Below are positions 44,741 through 54,587 of a stretch of DNA of 64,000 nucleotides, piece by piece. Positions within the stretch are counted from its first letter, which is position 1, and every line of letters begins with the position of its first letter. Both the position numbers and the translations under genes were made by a program. This DNA comes from Jeotgalibacillus terrae (GTDB lineage Bacteria > Bacillota > Bacilli > Bacillales > Jeotgalibacillaceae), in NCBI RefSeq assembly GCF_016908195.1, contig NZ_JAFBDK010000015.1, positions 1 through 64,000 on the forward strand, read 5' to 3'. The notes under the pieces were generated by a model that made no database searches, was not told where the DNA came from, and worked only from the letters and a program-made list of their open reading frames with translations.

Positions 44741-44902
44741 ATGAAGCGAAACCGAGATGAACTTTTAAGAGTCGATCAGCCGGAGGAAACAGTACACGTA
44801 GAAGCAGATCAGTTACTTTTAACAGGCTTGCGTGAAGATGAGGTCCAGGAAATTTATGAATACCGTGATGATGGTTGGGAATATGTAGACGAAGAATATT
44901 AA
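44741..44902 (+). CDS. Small acidic hypothetical protein, 53 aa
   Basis: ATG preceded by GGAGGTGTCTTAACT opens 53 codons encoding an acidic protein (VDQPEETVHVEADQLLL; EVQEIYEYRDDGWEYVDEEY). No membrane segment. It ends at a perfect bidirectional terminator. Unrecognised. Confidence 0.65.
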   Translation: MKRNRDELLRVDQPEETVHVEADQLLLTGLREDEVQEIYEYRDDGWEYVDEEY

Positions 44903-44903
44903 G

Positions 44904-44934
44904 AAATCGCCTCAGTCAGTGACTGAGGCGATTT
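44904..44934. terminator. Bidirectional terminator
   Basis: AAATCGCCTCAGTCA and TGACTGAGGCGATTT form a perfect stem between convergent genes. Confidence 0.92.
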
Positions 44935-44938
44935 TATG

Positions 44939-45808
44939 TTAACTTGATACGAATGTTCCCCCATTGATATGAATAGTCTGACCTGTCATGTATGAGCTGT
45001 CATTTGACGCAAGCAATACATATGCAGGCGCAAGTTCTGCAGGTTGACCAGGTCTTTCCTGCGGGTTTTCAGCTCCAAACTCAGCCACCTTGTCACTCTC
45101 AAACGTTGAAGGGATTAATGGTGTCCAGATTGGTCCTGGGGCAACTGCATTTACTCTGATCTTCTTTTTAGTAAGAGATTTAGCCAGAGACCTAGTAAAA
45201 CTTGTAATTGCACCTTTTGTTGCCGAATAATCAATTAACTGCTCATTGCCGGCATACGCGGTAACAGAACTCGTATTAATAATACAGCTGCCCTCTTTTA
45301 AATGAGGTAATGCTGCTTTCACCAGATGAAACATTGAGAAAATGTTTGTTTTAAATGTTTTTTCAAGCTGCACAGCTGAAATGTCTTCAATTGAATACTG
45401 CGGATGCTGTTCCGCTGCATTATTAACCAGGATATCAAGTCCTGCAAATTCTTTTACGGTTGAAGAAATGGCCAGTTTGCAGAACTCTTCATTTCCAACG
45501 TCGCCGCTCAATATCAGGCACTTTGCTCCATACGCCTGTACTTCTTCTTTTGTTTTTTTCGCATCATCATGTTCATCAAGATAAACAATTGCTACATTAG
45601 CACCTTCTTTTGCATAGGCAATTGCAGCTGCTTTTCCTATGCCGCTGTCACCACCTGTTATTAGTGCCGTTTTTCCTTCAAGCTTGCCGCTACCTTTATA
45701 ATTCTTGTCATCATGAATTGGTTCAGGATTCATAGCAGGAATCTCACCGGGCTGCTTTTCCTGATGCTGGGCCGGCTGACCATTTTTCTGTACTTTTGAA
45801 AACTCCAT
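44939..45808 (-). CDS. SDR family oxidoreductase (general-stress type, YhxD/YdaD-like)
   Basis: The 289-residue short-chain dehydrogenase has a 40-residue hydrophilic N-terminal extension (HQEKQPGEIPAMNPEP), the nucleotide loop TGGDSGIG (51-58), NNAAEQHP, and catalytic Ser/Tyr/Lys in NTSSVTAY and DYSATKGA. The extension and QTIHINGG ending are typical of the Gsp39/YghA branch induced by general stress in Bacillus. ATG 45808 has AAAAGGAG upstream; the frame to 45841 has no site. Substrate unknown. Confidence 0.88.
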   Translation of the reverse strand: MEFSKVQKNGQPAQHQEKQPGEIPAMNPEPIHDDKNYKGSGKLEGKTALITGGDSGIGKAAAIAYAKEGANVAIVYLDEHDDAKKTKEEVQAYGAKCLILSGDVGNEEFCKLAISSTVKEFAGLDILVNNAAEQHPQYSIEDISAVQLEKTFKTNIFSMFHLVKAALPHLKEGSCIINTSSVTAYAGNEQLIDYSATKGAITSFTRSLAKSLTKKKIRVNAVAPGPIWTPLIPSTFESDKVAEFGAENPQERPGQPAELAPAYVLLASNDSSYMTGQTIHINGGTFVSS

Positions 45809-45895
45809 TATATCTACTCCTTTTCCATCATTCTCTATCATCTTCTAGTACATGTATTAACCAAAAAGCTCCAGCTGAAACCTCTTGCCAAATGA

Positions 45896-45924
45896 AAACC
45901 GCCTGTTACACTGACAGGCGGTTT
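45896..45924 (-). terminator. Terminator of hom-thrC-thrB
   Basis: AAACCGCCTGT and ACAGGCGGTTT pair around a short loop; one arm overlaps the last codons of thrB. Confidence 0.8.
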
Positions 45925-46826
45925 GATTGATGTTCAGTTATAAATGTCCCCTGATTAACGGGTTTTAACGTTAATAATTGATAGCTGCTATATTTTTCAG
46001 ATAATCGATCAACTACTTCAGTCAGTTGAGTATCCTCTGTGAAAATTGAAATACACGGACCTGCTCCACTGATTGTTACAGCAAATGCTCCTGCGTCACA
46101 CGCATCCTTTTTTATATCAGCCAGGTCGGGAAAAAAGTCTTCTCTGAAAGGTTCATGAAAAGCGTCTTTCATCATAACCTGTCCAGCTTTTTTGAAGTCT
46201 TTGACTGCAAAAGCGGCAACCATCACATTAGCCGCTGCACTTGATAACACAGCATCTCTATATGGCAGATGATCGGGAAGTACACCGCGGGATTTTTTTG
46301 TTTCAAGCTCAGCATCAGGAGCCATAATCACAACAGAAAATCCCCCGACAGGAATAGATACAGTTGTCACTTCACCATTAGCAAACCTTGAAACAGTCAG
46401 CCCTCCTGCGATAGAAGCAGAGACATTATCCGGGTGTCCTTCTATATGTGAAGCTAGTCTGATCTGTTCATCCCCTGTTAAGCTGAGATCCATCAGCCTG
46501 TTTGCAATTGATACGCCGGCTGATATAGCTGCGGCACTGCTTCCTAACCCTTTGGACAATGGGATATCAGAACTGATAGATAGAGCAGCATATGGACACT
46601 CTATCCCTACAGCAGCCGCAACTTTATTAATCGTCTTTAAGATCAGGTTTGACTGATCAGTTGGAAGATCCTGAAAGTCTTCCTGCTCATACGACACGTT
46701 CCATTGATGATCCGGTTGTACATCAATTTTTTGATAGATCGGGAGTGCAAGACCAATAGAATCAAAACCCGGTCCCAGATTTGCAGTCGAAGCAGGTGTT
46801 TTTACTGTAAAAGGTGAGAAAGTCAC
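45906..46826 (-). CDS. thrB: Homoserine kinase
   Basis: The 306-residue GHMP kinase has the ATP motif [14 protein letters not shown] near residue 90 and the N-terminal [13 protein letters not shown]. It phosphorylates homoserine for threonine synthesis. The GTG start overlaps the thrC stop (GTGA). Third gene of the hom-thrC-thrB operon. Confidence 0.95.
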   Translation of the reverse strand: MTFSPFTVKTPASTANLGPGFDSIGLALPIYQKIDVQPDHQWNVSYEQEDFQDLPTDQSNLILKTINKVAAAVGIECPYAALSISSDIPLSKGLGSSAAAISAGVSIANRLMDLSLTGDEQIRLASHIEGHPDNVSASIAGGLTVSRFANGEVTTVSIPVGGFSVVIMAPDAELETKKSRGVLPDHLPYRDAVLSSAAANVMVAAFAVKDFKKAGQVMMKDAFHEPFREDFFPDLADIKKDACDAGAFAVTISGAGPCISIFTEDTQLTEVVDRLSEKYSSYQLLTLKPVNQGTFITEHQSNRLSV

Positions 46827-47884
46827 AACTTCACTTCCCCTTTCAACTCATTTCTAAGCGCTTCAATATCAGGTTTAATAACAAGCGGTTCGAGGTCAGA
46901 AACGTTAATAGCAGTTTCGGGATCTTTTAAACCGTTACCTGTCAGAACAGCAGTGATAGTTGAACCTTTTTCTATTTCTCCTGCTTCAAGGCGTTTCATA
47001 ATTGAAGCAATCGGTGCACAGGATGCTGGTTCTGCAAATACACCTTCACGTTTTGCAATTAATTGATAAGCCTTTAGAATCTCTTCATCAGTAACCTCTA
47101 ATATATGACCATTTGACTCTTCTAATGCATTCAATGCGAGCTGCCAGCTTGCCGGATGTCCGATGCGGATTGCTGTAGCTACAGTTTCAGGTTTGTCGAA
47201 TACGCGTCCATGCACGATCGGAGCCGCTCCGGAAGCCTGGGCACCTAGAAGTTTTGGTTTGCTGCCCCCGTGCTTTGCATGATACTCACTGAATCCCTTC
47301 CAGTAAGCTGAGATATTACCTGCATTACCAACCGGCAGCGCAAGAATATCCGGAGCCTGTCCTAACTGATCAATCAGTTCAAGCGCAGCAGTTTTCTGCC
47401 CTTCAAGTCTATATGGATTTACTGAATTAACTAAAGTAATATCCTCTTCTTCACTGATTTTTCTTACAAGATTCAGAGCTTCATCGAAATTTCCTTCAAT
47501 TGAAATGATTTCAGCACCGTACATACGTGCCTGAGCCAGTTTTCCAAGGGCGATTTTTCCTTCTGGTATAACAACAATCGTTCTCAAGCCCGCTCTCGCT
47601 CCATATGCTGCTGCAGCTGCTGAAGTATTACCTGTAGAAGCACAGATGATCGCTTTACTTCCTTCTTCTTTTGCTTTAGCTACAGCCATTACCATTCCCC
47701 GGTCTTTAAAAGACCCGGTAGGATTTGTCCCTTCAGTCTTTACATATAAGTTAATACCCCATTCTTCAGAAAGGTTTTCCATAAAGATCAATGGAGTATT
47801 TCCTTCATTCAGGCTCAGCTTTGGTGTCTGGTCTGTTACAGGGAGCCATTCTTTATATTGTTCAATTAATCCAAGCCATCTCAT
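46823..47884 (-). CDS. thrC: Threonine synthase
   Basis: The 353-residue PLP enzyme has the cofactor Lys in [10 protein letters not shown] (near 60), [20 protein letters not shown] and [12 protein letters not shown]. It converts phosphohomoserine to threonine. It overlaps hom by TAATG and thrB by GTGA. Confidence 0.96.
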   Translation of the reverse strand: MRWLGLIEQYKEWLPVTDQTPKLSLNEGNTPLIFMENLSEEWGINLYVKTEGTNPTGSFKDRGMVMAVAKAKEEGSKAIICASTGNTSAAAAAYGARAGLRTIVVIPEGKIALGKLAQARMYGAEIISIEGNFDEALNLVRKISEEEDITLVNSVNPYRLEGQKTAALELIDQLGQAPDILALPVGNAGNISAYWKGFSEYHAKHGGSKPKLLGAQASGAAPIVHGRVFDKPETVATAIRIGHPASWQLALNALEESNGHILEVTDEEILKAYQLIAKREGVFAEPASCAPIASIMKRLEAGEIEKGSTITAVLTGNGLKDPETAINVSDLEPLVIKPDIEALRNELKGEVKL

Positions 47885-49182
47885 TAACGGTCTCCCCCTT
47901 CCACTCTATATTGACTGATGATGTTTTTCACAACATCAGACTGTTTCAATTCTTCTACAATTTTATGATGATTTTTTCTTGAGACAGGATGAGTAATTAA
48001 GATAACCTCAGCTTCTCCTTCCTGTTCCCCGGGACGCTGAATAATTGAACTTAAGCTCGCTTCGTACTTGCCATAGATATCAGTGAGTGCTGAAAATACT
48101 CCGATCTTATCCTTTACAAGTAAGCGGTGAAAGAACTGTGCATGCTGCTGGTCTTCCTGCTTAATTTTCCGTTCATTTACATAATCAATATGTCGTGCTC
48201 CTGCAACACCGAGTAAAATGTTACGGCACGCAGCAATGACATCTGATACGACTGAAGTAGCTGTAGGCATTGATCCGGCACCCGGTCCATAGAACATCGT
48301 TTCTCCTACTGCATCTCCATAAACATACACAGCGTTATATTCATTCCTGACTGCAGCAAGCGGATGGGATGATTTCAGGAAGACAGGTTCTACTGCAACA
48401 TCTACGCCTTCTTCATCCTTCTCGGCAAATCCGAGCATTTTCACGCTGTATCCGAATTGTTCAGCAAGTGACATATCTTCAGCTGTAATATTCGTCATGC
48501 CGGTTACTTCGACATCATCGAGATATACTTCCATTGAAAAAGCCAGCGTAGCAAGGATCGCCATTTTTCGTGCAGCGTCGAGCCCTTCTACATCTGAAGT
48601 AGGATCACTTTCAGCAAATCCGAGAGCCTGTGCTTCTTTCAGTGCATCTTCATAACTCCAGCCTTCTTCTTTCATTTTTGTAAGAATATAGTTTGTTGTG
48701 CCATTTACGATACCCATTATAGTAGAAATGCGGTCTGATGCCAGTCCATCTTCAAGTGTTCGGATAATCGGAATTCCACCTGCAACACTTGCTTCATAAT
48801 AAAGATCTGCATGATGTTCTTCAGCTAACTTCAATAAAGAGTGGCCATGCAGTGCCATCAGATCTTTATTGGCAGTGATGACCGCTTTACCTGCCCTGAG
48901 TGATTGCTCGATCGCCTGATGCGCTTCTTCAATACCACCCATCACTTCGACAATGACTTTGATTGATTCATCATTAACTACATCATCTACGACGGTTGTC
49001 AGTTCACTGCCATTAGTATCAATATCACGGTATTTTTCAGGGTCTCTTACTGCAATTTTCTTTATTTTCACGTCAGCTCCCAGCTTCTGAGACAGCTGTT
49101 TTTCATTTTCTTTGATGATCGTTGCGACCCCGCTGCCGACTGTTCCGAATCCAAGCATTCCTACATTAATTTGTTTCTCCAT
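47884..49182 (-). CDS. hom: Homoserine dehydrogenase with ACT domain
   Basis: The 432-residue enzyme has the NAD(P) loop GFGTVGSGV (near 11-19), [16 protein letters not shown]-like [11 protein letters not shown] and [14 protein letters not shown], plus a C-terminal ACT domain ([21 protein letters not shown]) expected to bind threonine. ATG 49182 has AGGTG upstream; the longer frame to 49248 is rejected because it spans the promoter's start region. Confidence 0.96.
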   Translation of the reverse strand: MEKQINVGMLGFGTVGSGVATIIKENEKQLSQKLGADVKIKKIAVRDPEKYRDIDTNGSELTTVVDDVVNDESIKVIVEVMGGIEEAHQAIEQSLRAGKAVITANKDLMALHGHSLLKLAEEHHADLYYEASVAGGIPIIRTLEDGLASDRISTIMGIVNGTTNYILTKMKEEGWSYEDALKEAQALGFAESDPTSDVEGLDAARKMAILATLAFSMEVYLDDVEVTGMTNITAEDMSLAEQFGYSVKMLGFAEKDEEGVDVAVEPVFLKSSHPLAAVRNEYNAVYVYGDAVGETMFYGPGAGSMPTATSVVSDVIAACRNILLGVAGARHIDYVNERKIKQEDQQHAQFFHRLLVKDKIGVFSALTDIYGKYEASLSSIIQRPGEQEGEAEVILITHPVSRKNHHKIVEELKQSDVVKNIISQYRVEGGDR

Positions 49183-49247
49183 AAATAAGCACCTGCTTTC
49201 AATACATTGTACGAGATAAAAAGACATTTGTTTTTGATATACGGACA

Positions 49248-49276
49248 ATTATAGCTGTGAGATCAGGAGCTGACAA
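49248..49276 (-). promoter_or_regulatory. Promoter of hom-thrC-thrB
   Basis: On the minus strand TTGTCA (49276-49271) and TATAAT (49253-49248) are exactly 17 bases apart. Confidence 0.8.
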
Positions 49277-49309
49277 CCCATTAATCTGAACTTTTTCACT
49301 AATCTGATA

Positions 49310-49323
49310 AGCAAACGCTTACA
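49310..49323. promoter_or_regulatory. Candidate cre (CcpA) site
   Basis: The minus strand reads TGTAAGCGTTTGCT, matching every position of the degenerate cre consensus TGWAARCGYTWNCW. It lies about 35 bases upstream of the hom -35 box and 74 bases before the divergent gene. Confidence 0.5.
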
Positions 49324-49396
49324 TCTGTCACTTTACTGTGGAAGACAGCACTTTAATGTGAGAAACTAGTAAAAGAATCGTCTGGGAGTGAACAAG

Positions 49397-49717
49397 TTGA
49401 TCAAATTTTTGAATCTGTCAATTACAGCAATCAGTATCCTATTAGTTAATGTAGTTCTTATGTTCATATTGAATGCCGGTTTTATTGAAGTGTCTTTTTT
49501 TGCAGGAATTCTGAGTATCGTTGTCATCAGGTTCTTTACTTCACCCGGTAATTACGCTAAGGCGAACCGTCAGCCTACTCAGTCATCTTTAACGACTGTT
49601 CAGTTTGGAGATAAAACAAAATATCTTTATCCGAAATTAATCGAAGGAACCAGCCTTGTCTATACTGCACTCTCACTTGCAGCAATATTTGTGGCATACT
49701 ATGAATATTTAATATGA
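49397..49717 (+). CDS. Small membrane protein, about 106 aa
   Basis: Three hydrophobic segments (SITAISILLVNVVLMFIL, SFFAGILSIVVIRFF, LVYTALSLAAIFVAYY) and a polar loop FTSPGNYAKANRQPTQSS. The GNYAK-N-Q turn is reminiscent of a Bacillus DUF but I cannot name it. GGGAGTGA lies five bases before TTG 49397; a GTG at 49388 sits inside the ribosome site. Confidence 0.68.
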   Translation: MIKFLNLSITAISILLVNVVLMFILNAGFIEVSFFAGILSIVVIRFFTSPGNYAKANRQPTQSSLTTVQFGDKTKYLYPKLIEGTSLVYTALSLAAIFVAYYEYLI

Positions 49718-49718
49718 C

Positions 49719-49750
49719 AAAAACAGCACATTAGGTAGTGTGCTGTTTTT
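49719..49750 (+). terminator. Terminator
   Basis: AAAAACAGCACA and TGTGCTGTTTTT pair around TTAGGTAG. Confidence 0.9.
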
Positions 49751-49806
49751 GTTTGATTCTTACAGGGTATAGCAGGTTAGAAGCGCACGCGAGGAGGCAC
49801 AAAATA

Positions 49807-50235
49807 ATGGTCAATGACCCATGGTTCATGGCTGTACTCGACACAAGGCCGAGCAACTATGAAGGATATCGTTACAGCGTCTGCTTTATCAATCAGTCTG
49901 ATAGTAAAATCGACCAGCTTTCTTATACTGTTTCAGGACAGATAGAAGCATATCATCAGCCAATCACAGCTGAAGAGACAAGAGCACTTGGTGAATTAAA
50001 CCCTAAGTATGTAGTAGAAATTGAACATGTCCCAAAAAACGGTTTTATAGGGGATTTAACCTATACATTTGAAATTAAAAGTGGTCCTCGAAAAGAGCTT
50101 TTGCGTTTTCATATTCCAAAACATTTAAATGGGGCTGCATTTTCAATCTATGACCTGCCGATCGTTCATCAGAGAGGCTATTTCTTTTTAGGTCAACATT
50201 ATAATACAAGGAGAGAGACAAATGAACCTGAATGA
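49807..50235 (+). CDS. Hypothetical protein, 142 aa, first of a three-gene cluster
   Basis: The 142-residue protein is predicted mostly beta (YRYSVCFINQSDSKIDQLSYTVSG; YVVEIEHVPKNGFIGDLTYTFEIK), like a small beta-sandwich. No signal peptide. GAGGAGG precedes ATG 49807; the upstream extension is unsupported. It overlaps the next gene by 14 bases, so it is translationally coupled with the DUF1499 gene. Family not recognised. Confidence 0.7.
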   Translation: MVNDPWFMAVLDTRPSNYEGYRYSVCFINQSDSKIDQLSYTVSGQIEAYHQPITAEETRALGELNPKYVVEIEHVPKNGFIGDLTYTFEIKSGPRKELLRFHIPKHLNGAAFSIYDLPIVHQRGYFFLGQHYNTRRETNEPE

Positions 50236-50602
50236 CAGATTAGAAAGCGGAAAGCTTTTACCTCTGAAAGATAAACCAAACAATGTATCAACGCAGACAG
50301 ATCATGACGATAAACGGATGGAGCCCTTCCCTTACAGAGGCTCAAAAGAAGAATCAAAAAAGAGAATTAAATCCATTCTTGAATCAATGAACAACATCGT
50401 TATTAAGAATGAGAATGATCACATGGTCTATGCGATTGCAACCTCATCATTTTTCAAGTTTAAGGATGACATTGATTTTCTGTTTTCAGATGAAGAAAAG
50501 GTGATTCACTACCGTTCAGCTTCACGTGTGGGCTATTCAGATATGGGCGTTAATAAAAAGCGGATGAACACCATTCGCGAATTGTATATGGAGGAGATTT
50601 GA
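50222..50602 (+). CDS. DUF1499 domain protein, 126 aa
   Basis: The C-terminal part IHYRSASRVGYSDMGVNKKRMNTIREL is the hallmark of DUF1499 (shown here as the split VIHYRSASRVGYSD and MGVNKKRMN), preceded by YAIATSSFFKFKDDIDFLF. This family of unknown function normally follows a lipid-anchor or membrane segment; here there is none. It overlaps both neighbours, so the three genes are an overlapping operon. Confidence 0.82.
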   Translation: MNLNDRLESGKLLPLKDKPNNVSTQTDHDDKRMEPFPYRGSKEESKKRIKSILESMNNIVIKNENDHMVYAIATSSFFKFKDDIDFLFSDEEKVIHYRSASRVGYSDMGVNKKRMNTIRELYMEEI

Positions 50603-52068
50603 TGGAAAGGTATCAGGCAGTCATTATAGGAGGAGGGTCTGCAGGAATGACTGCAGCTTCCGGTATGGCATCACTCGGCGCAAAAGTAGCATTAATTGAA
50701 AAAAGAGATTCACTCGGAGGAGACTGCCTTCACTTTGGGTGTGTCCCGTCTAAAGCTTTAATTAAAACAGCCAATATGAGTCATGATATGTATGAAGCAG
50801 CTGATCTGCTTGGACTGTCAATCAGCGGTGAGTTAAGCTTTGAAAAAGTAAAGCAGCGCATTGATAACGCAAGAGACACCATACAGTCTCACGACAGAAG
50901 TGACCGGTTTACTGAACTTGGAGCTGACGTATATTTCGGGGAAGCTTCTTTTGAGTCAGACCATATCATTAATATTGATAATGAAACATCCATTTATGCA
51001 GATAAAGTAGTCATCGCAACCGGATCAAAACCTGTTATTCCACCTATTGACGGGATTGAGACAGTTCCTTATGTCACAAATGAATCGATTTTTGAGTTAC
51101 CTTCCCTGCCAGGTAAGCTCGGCGTTATTGGAGGTGGTACAGTTGGACTTGAAATGGCTCAGGCATTTTCAAGACTCGGCTCTGAGGTCACTGTTTTTGA
51201 AGGAGCAGATAAGTTGTTTTCAAAGGAAGATCAGGATATTTCGAGGTTCATGGAAAATGAAATATCAAAAGAACTTGAAATAAAATTAAATGCGAAAGTT
51301 ATCACCGCAGCCTACCAGAGTGAAAAATCCGTTCTTACAGTAGAACAAAAGGGTCAGAAAACAGATTACGAATTTGATGTGATCCTGGTTGCTGCCGGGA
51401 GAAAACCTGCGATCGATTCTCTTAACCTCGAAAATGCAGGAGTTGAAAAAGTAAAAGGTTTTATTCATACTGATGCCACCTTCAGAACTTCCAGACCGCA
51501 TATTTTTGCTGTTGGGGATACAATTAATACACTTCCATTCACACATGCTGCCGGTGAAGAGGCAAAAACAGTTGTATCTAACGTGTTATTCGGCCTAAGG
51601 AACAAGCTTGACCACAGCAATACACCATGGGTAACCTTTACTGTTCCTGAAGTATTTCATCTGGGTATGACAGAACAGGAAGCAAAAGATCAGAATATCG
51701 ATTATAAAGTTTTCAGAGCTCATCTGAATAAAGTTGACCGTTTTATTACAGCACACGAAACTAGAGGTTTTGTAAAATTTATTACTGATAAAAAGGGCTA
51801 TATTCTAGGGGCTCACGCTGCAGGTACAGATGCGGGTGAATGGATGCAGCTCGCTGTATTTGCGAAGAAGAATAAGATGAAAGTCGGTACATTGTCCAGA
51901 ATGGTTTATACCTATCCTGTTAAAGCCGGTGCAGTCCAAAAAGCCGCTGATGTATACTGGAGAGAAAAGCTCTTTGATGGACCGGTTCCTAAGCTGACGA
52001 AAAAGCTGTTTGAACTGAAATACAAGTTGACGAATTCGGGGAAACAGGAAGAACAATACGAGCATTAA
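50602..52068 (+). CDS. FAD-dependent pyridine nucleotide-disulfide oxidoreductase
   Basis: The 488-residue flavoprotein has FAD loop GGGSAGMTAASGM (9-21), redox disulfide GGDCLHFGCVPSK (Cys pair four residues apart), NAD(P) loop GGGTVGLEMAQAF and FAD motif TFRTSRPHIFAVGD. The fold is that of dihydrolipoamide dehydrogenase/mercuric reductase. In place of the usual His-Pro-x-x-x-Glu near the C terminus it has MVYTYPVKAGAVQKA, so the catalytic His/Glu pair appears lost. ATG overlaps the DUF1499 stop (TGATG). Substrate unknown. Confidence 0.88.
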   Translation: MERYQAVIIGGGSAGMTAASGMASLGAKVALIEKRDSLGGDCLHFGCVPSKALIKTANMSHDMYEAADLLGLSISGELSFEKVKQRIDNARDTIQSHDRSDRFTELGADVYFGEASFESDHIINIDNETSIYADKVVIATGSKPVIPPIDGIETVPYVTNESIFELPSLPGKLGVIGGGTVGLEMAQAFSRLGSEVTVFEGADKLFSKEDQDISRFMENEISKELEIKLNAKVITAAYQSEKSVLTVEQKGQKTDYEFDVILVAAGRKPAIDSLNLENAGVEKVKGFIHTDATFRTSRPHIFAVGDTINTLPFTHAAGEEAKTVVSNVLFGLRNKLDHSNTPWVTFTVPEVFHLGMTEQEAKDQNIDYKVFRAHLNKVDRFITAHETRGFVKFITDKKGYILGAHAAGTDAGEWMQLAVFAKKNKMKVGTLSRMVYTYPVKAGAVQKAADVYWREKLFDGPVPKLTKKLFELKYKLTNSGKQEEQYEH

Positions 52069-52096
52069 AAAAAGCAGCCGCTGTGGCTGCTTTTTT
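52067..52096. terminator. Bidirectional terminator
   Basis: AAAAAAGCAGCC and GGCTGCTTTTTT form a perfect stem with a five-base loop. Confidence 0.93.
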
Positions 52097-52103
52097 ATTT
52101 GTA

Positions 52104-53363
52104 TTACCGGATCTGACCGTTACCTGTCATCACATATTTAATTGTTGTTAATGCCGGCAGCCCCATTGGTCCACGTGCATGGAGCTTCTGAGTAGATATG
52201 CCGATCTCTGCGCCGAATCCAAGGGCACTTCCATCAGTGAAACGTGTAGATGCATTCTGATAAATTGCTGCAGCATCCACCATGCCTTTAAATCGCTTAG
52301 CTGTTTCCTCATTCTCAGTAACAATGGCTTCAGAATGCTTTGTGCCATACTCATCGATATGAGCAATTGCTTCGTCTACATCTGAAACGATTTTCATCGC
52401 GATATCAAGACTTAAAAATTCATTCGCCCACTGGTCATGCTCAGCTTTTTTGGCACCAGGTACAGCTGAAACAGCTGCATCATCACCATATACACTGATC
52501 TGATTTTCTTTTAACGTATCAATGATTAAATCCTGATTAGCTTTAAAAAATGATTCATGAATAATCACTGTTTCTGCTGCATTACATACTGCAGGTCTGT
52601 CAGTCTTCGCATTCACTAAAATTGCCATTGCTTTTTTAGCATCCGCATCCTTATCAATATAAATGTGGCAGTTCCCTACTCCTGTTTCAAGTACAGGGAC
52701 TGTCGCATTATTCACGACTGCTGAGATCAGTTTCCCGCCTCCGCGTGGAATTAATACATCAATGTGTGCCTTCATTGTAAACAGCTCTTCAGTAGCTGAA
52801 CGATCAGTGCTGTCGATAAATTGAACAGCATCAGAAGAAATTTCAGTTTCATCAAGTGCTTTTTTCATTACGCTGACAATCTGACGGTTTGAATTGATTG
52901 CAGAAGAACCGCCTTTTAACACAATTGCATTACCTGATTTAAGTGCCAGACCTGTTGCATCAGCAGTTACATTTGGACGGGCTTCATAAATCATTCCGAT
53001 CACTCCAAGCGGCACTCGTATGGTTTGAACATTCAGTCCGTTTTCAAGCGTCCACTCATCTGTAACTTCACCTGAAGGATCTTCAAGCTTAGCTACCTGG
53101 CGCAGCCCTTCAGCAAAATCTTTTACACGATTCTCATCGAGTGCAAGACGGTCCATATAAGCTGCATCATAGCCTGCTTCACGCCCATTAGAAAGGTCTT
53201 TTTCATTTGCTTCTTGAATTGCCGCTGTATGATTTTCAAGATGGTCTGCAATTGTGAGAAGCGCTTTATTTTTTGTTTCAGTAGATAGTAGTCCAAGTTC
53301 TTTAGATGCTTTCTGAGCTGCCTGTGCCTGTTGTTTTACATTCACTTTTGTCATTGTAGTCAT
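52104..53363 (-). CDS. proA: Gamma-glutamyl phosphate reductase
   Basis: The 419-residue aldehyde-dehydrogenase-fold enzyme has the active Cys in RPAVCNAAET, IYEARPNVTADA and LHARGPMGLPALT. It reduces glutamyl phosphate to the semialdehyde in proline synthesis. AAGGAGTGG precedes the ATG. Last gene of proC-proB-proA. Confidence 0.96.
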   Translation of the reverse strand: MTTMTKVNVKQQAQAAQKASKELGLLSTETKNKALLTIADHLENHTAAIQEANEKDLSNGREAGYDAAYMDRLALDENRVKDFAEGLRQVAKLEDPSGEVTDEWTLENGLNVQTIRVPLGVIGMIYEARPNVTADATGLALKSGNAIVLKGGSSAINSNRQIVSVMKKALDETEISSDAVQFIDSTDRSATEELFTMKAHIDVLIPRGGGKLISAVVNNATVPVLETGVGNCHIYIDKDADAKKAMAILVNAKTDRPAVCNAAETVIIHESFFKANQDLIIDTLKENQISVYGDDAAVSAVPGAKKAEHDQWANEFLSLDIAMKIVSDVDEAIAHIDEYGTKHSEAIVTENEETAKRFKGMVDAAAIYQNASTRFTDGSALGFGAEIGISTQKLHARGPMGLPALTTIKYVMTGNGQIR

Positions 53364-53417
53364 CTAACCACTCCTTGAGAGTTTTTTATTTCGATTTATC
53401 TGATTCATTTATTCATT

Positions 53418-54539
53418 TTAGACGCCAAGTGGAATCGCTACATCAAGTTCACATACAAAGGATTCACTGTTAATGGCTGCTTCAGCGTTTTGATTAGTCT
53501 GTTCAAGCTGGAATTGTTCAAGATCTTTAGATGAATAATTTACTACTCCAAGACCAAGTTTATTATTGTCAGTATCAAGGATGCGTACGACGCTTCCCTT
53601 TTTAAAATATCCGTTGATCTGATAGATCTGACTAGGCTGCAGATTGCCTTTTTCATTCACAATTACATCCTTAGCATTTTTGTCAATCAGAATTTCACCT
53701 TCAGGCCCTGAATTAAATGCAATCCACTGGCGTTTACGGTCAAGATTGATATCGATCTTTTCAAGTTCAAAATACGTTCCGCGTGCAGTTTCATTGACTG
53801 CTTCCACGATGATGTTTTTCACACCGGCTTTACCCAGGAATGATGGAATTCCTGATGCCATGGAGATTTTAAATGCGTCAATTTTAGATCGCATACCGCC
53901 AGTGCCGACAGCTGAACCTGGTTCACCAGCCATATCCTCAATTTGAGGTGTGATTTCAGTTACTTCTTTCAGCAATTCAGCATCAGGGTTTTTACGTGGG
54001 TCATCGTTATAAAGCCCGTCAATATCAGATAAAATCACTAACTGATCTGAATCCACAAGCCCTGCAACTTTTGCTGATAATGTATCATTATCTCCAAATC
54101 TTAATCTGTCAGTTGTCACAGTGTCATTTTCGTTTACAATCGGAACAATACCACGCTCGAGCAGCACGTTAATTGTATTTCTGACATTGTTATAGCGTGT
54201 TTCATCGGAGAAATCACTGCGTGTAATTAAGATTTGTGAAGCTGCGTATCCGTGAGAAGTAAATAACTCAGAATACGTTTCAATCAGACGGCCCTGTCCG
54301 ATAGCTGCCGCTGCCTGTTTTTCAGGTAAAGATGATGGGCGGTTAACAAACCCAAGCGTTCTGTATCCCGCTGCGACTGCACCTGAAGATACTAATACAA
54401 CTTCATGCCCGTCATCTTTCAGTTCAGCTACCTGATCTGTAATACGCTGAATCTTTCTGCGGCTGATATCACCTGATGAACTTGTCAATGAACTGCTTCC
54501 AATTTTAATTACGACTCTCTTTTGATTATCCGATGTCAT
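53418..54539 (-). CDS. proB: Glutamate 5-kinase with PUA domain
   Basis: The 373-residue enzyme has an amino-acid-kinase domain (VIKIGSSSLTS, SSGAVAAGYRTLGF, NENDTVTTDRLRFGDNDTLSA, TGGMRSKIDAFKIS) and a C-terminal PUA domain (DKNAKDVIVNEKG ... VVRILDTDNNKLGLGVVNYSS). It makes glutamyl phosphate and is usually feedback-inhibited by proline. AGGAGTGATAGC precedes the ATG. Confidence 0.96.
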   Translation of the reverse strand: MTSDNQKRVVIKIGSSSLTSSSGDISRRKIQRITDQVAELKDDGHEVVLVSSGAVAAGYRTLGFVNRPSSLPEKQAAAAIGQGRLIETYSELFTSHGYAASQILITRSDFSDETRYNNVRNTINVLLERGIVPIVNENDTVTTDRLRFGDNDTLSAKVAGLVDSDQLVILSDIDGLYNDDPRKNPDAELLKEVTEITPQIEDMAGEPGSAVGTGGMRSKIDAFKISMASGIPSFLGKAGVKNIIVEAVNETARGTYFELEKIDINLDRKRQWIAFNSGPEGEILIDKNAKDVIVNEKGNLQPSQIYQINGYFKKGSVVRILDTDNNKLGLGVVNYSSKDLEQFQLEQTNQNAEAAINSESFVCELDVAIPLGV

Positions 54540-54587
54540 GCTATCACTCCTGATTTAAAGATTTCAATATCTATTTGGTCGTTACAT

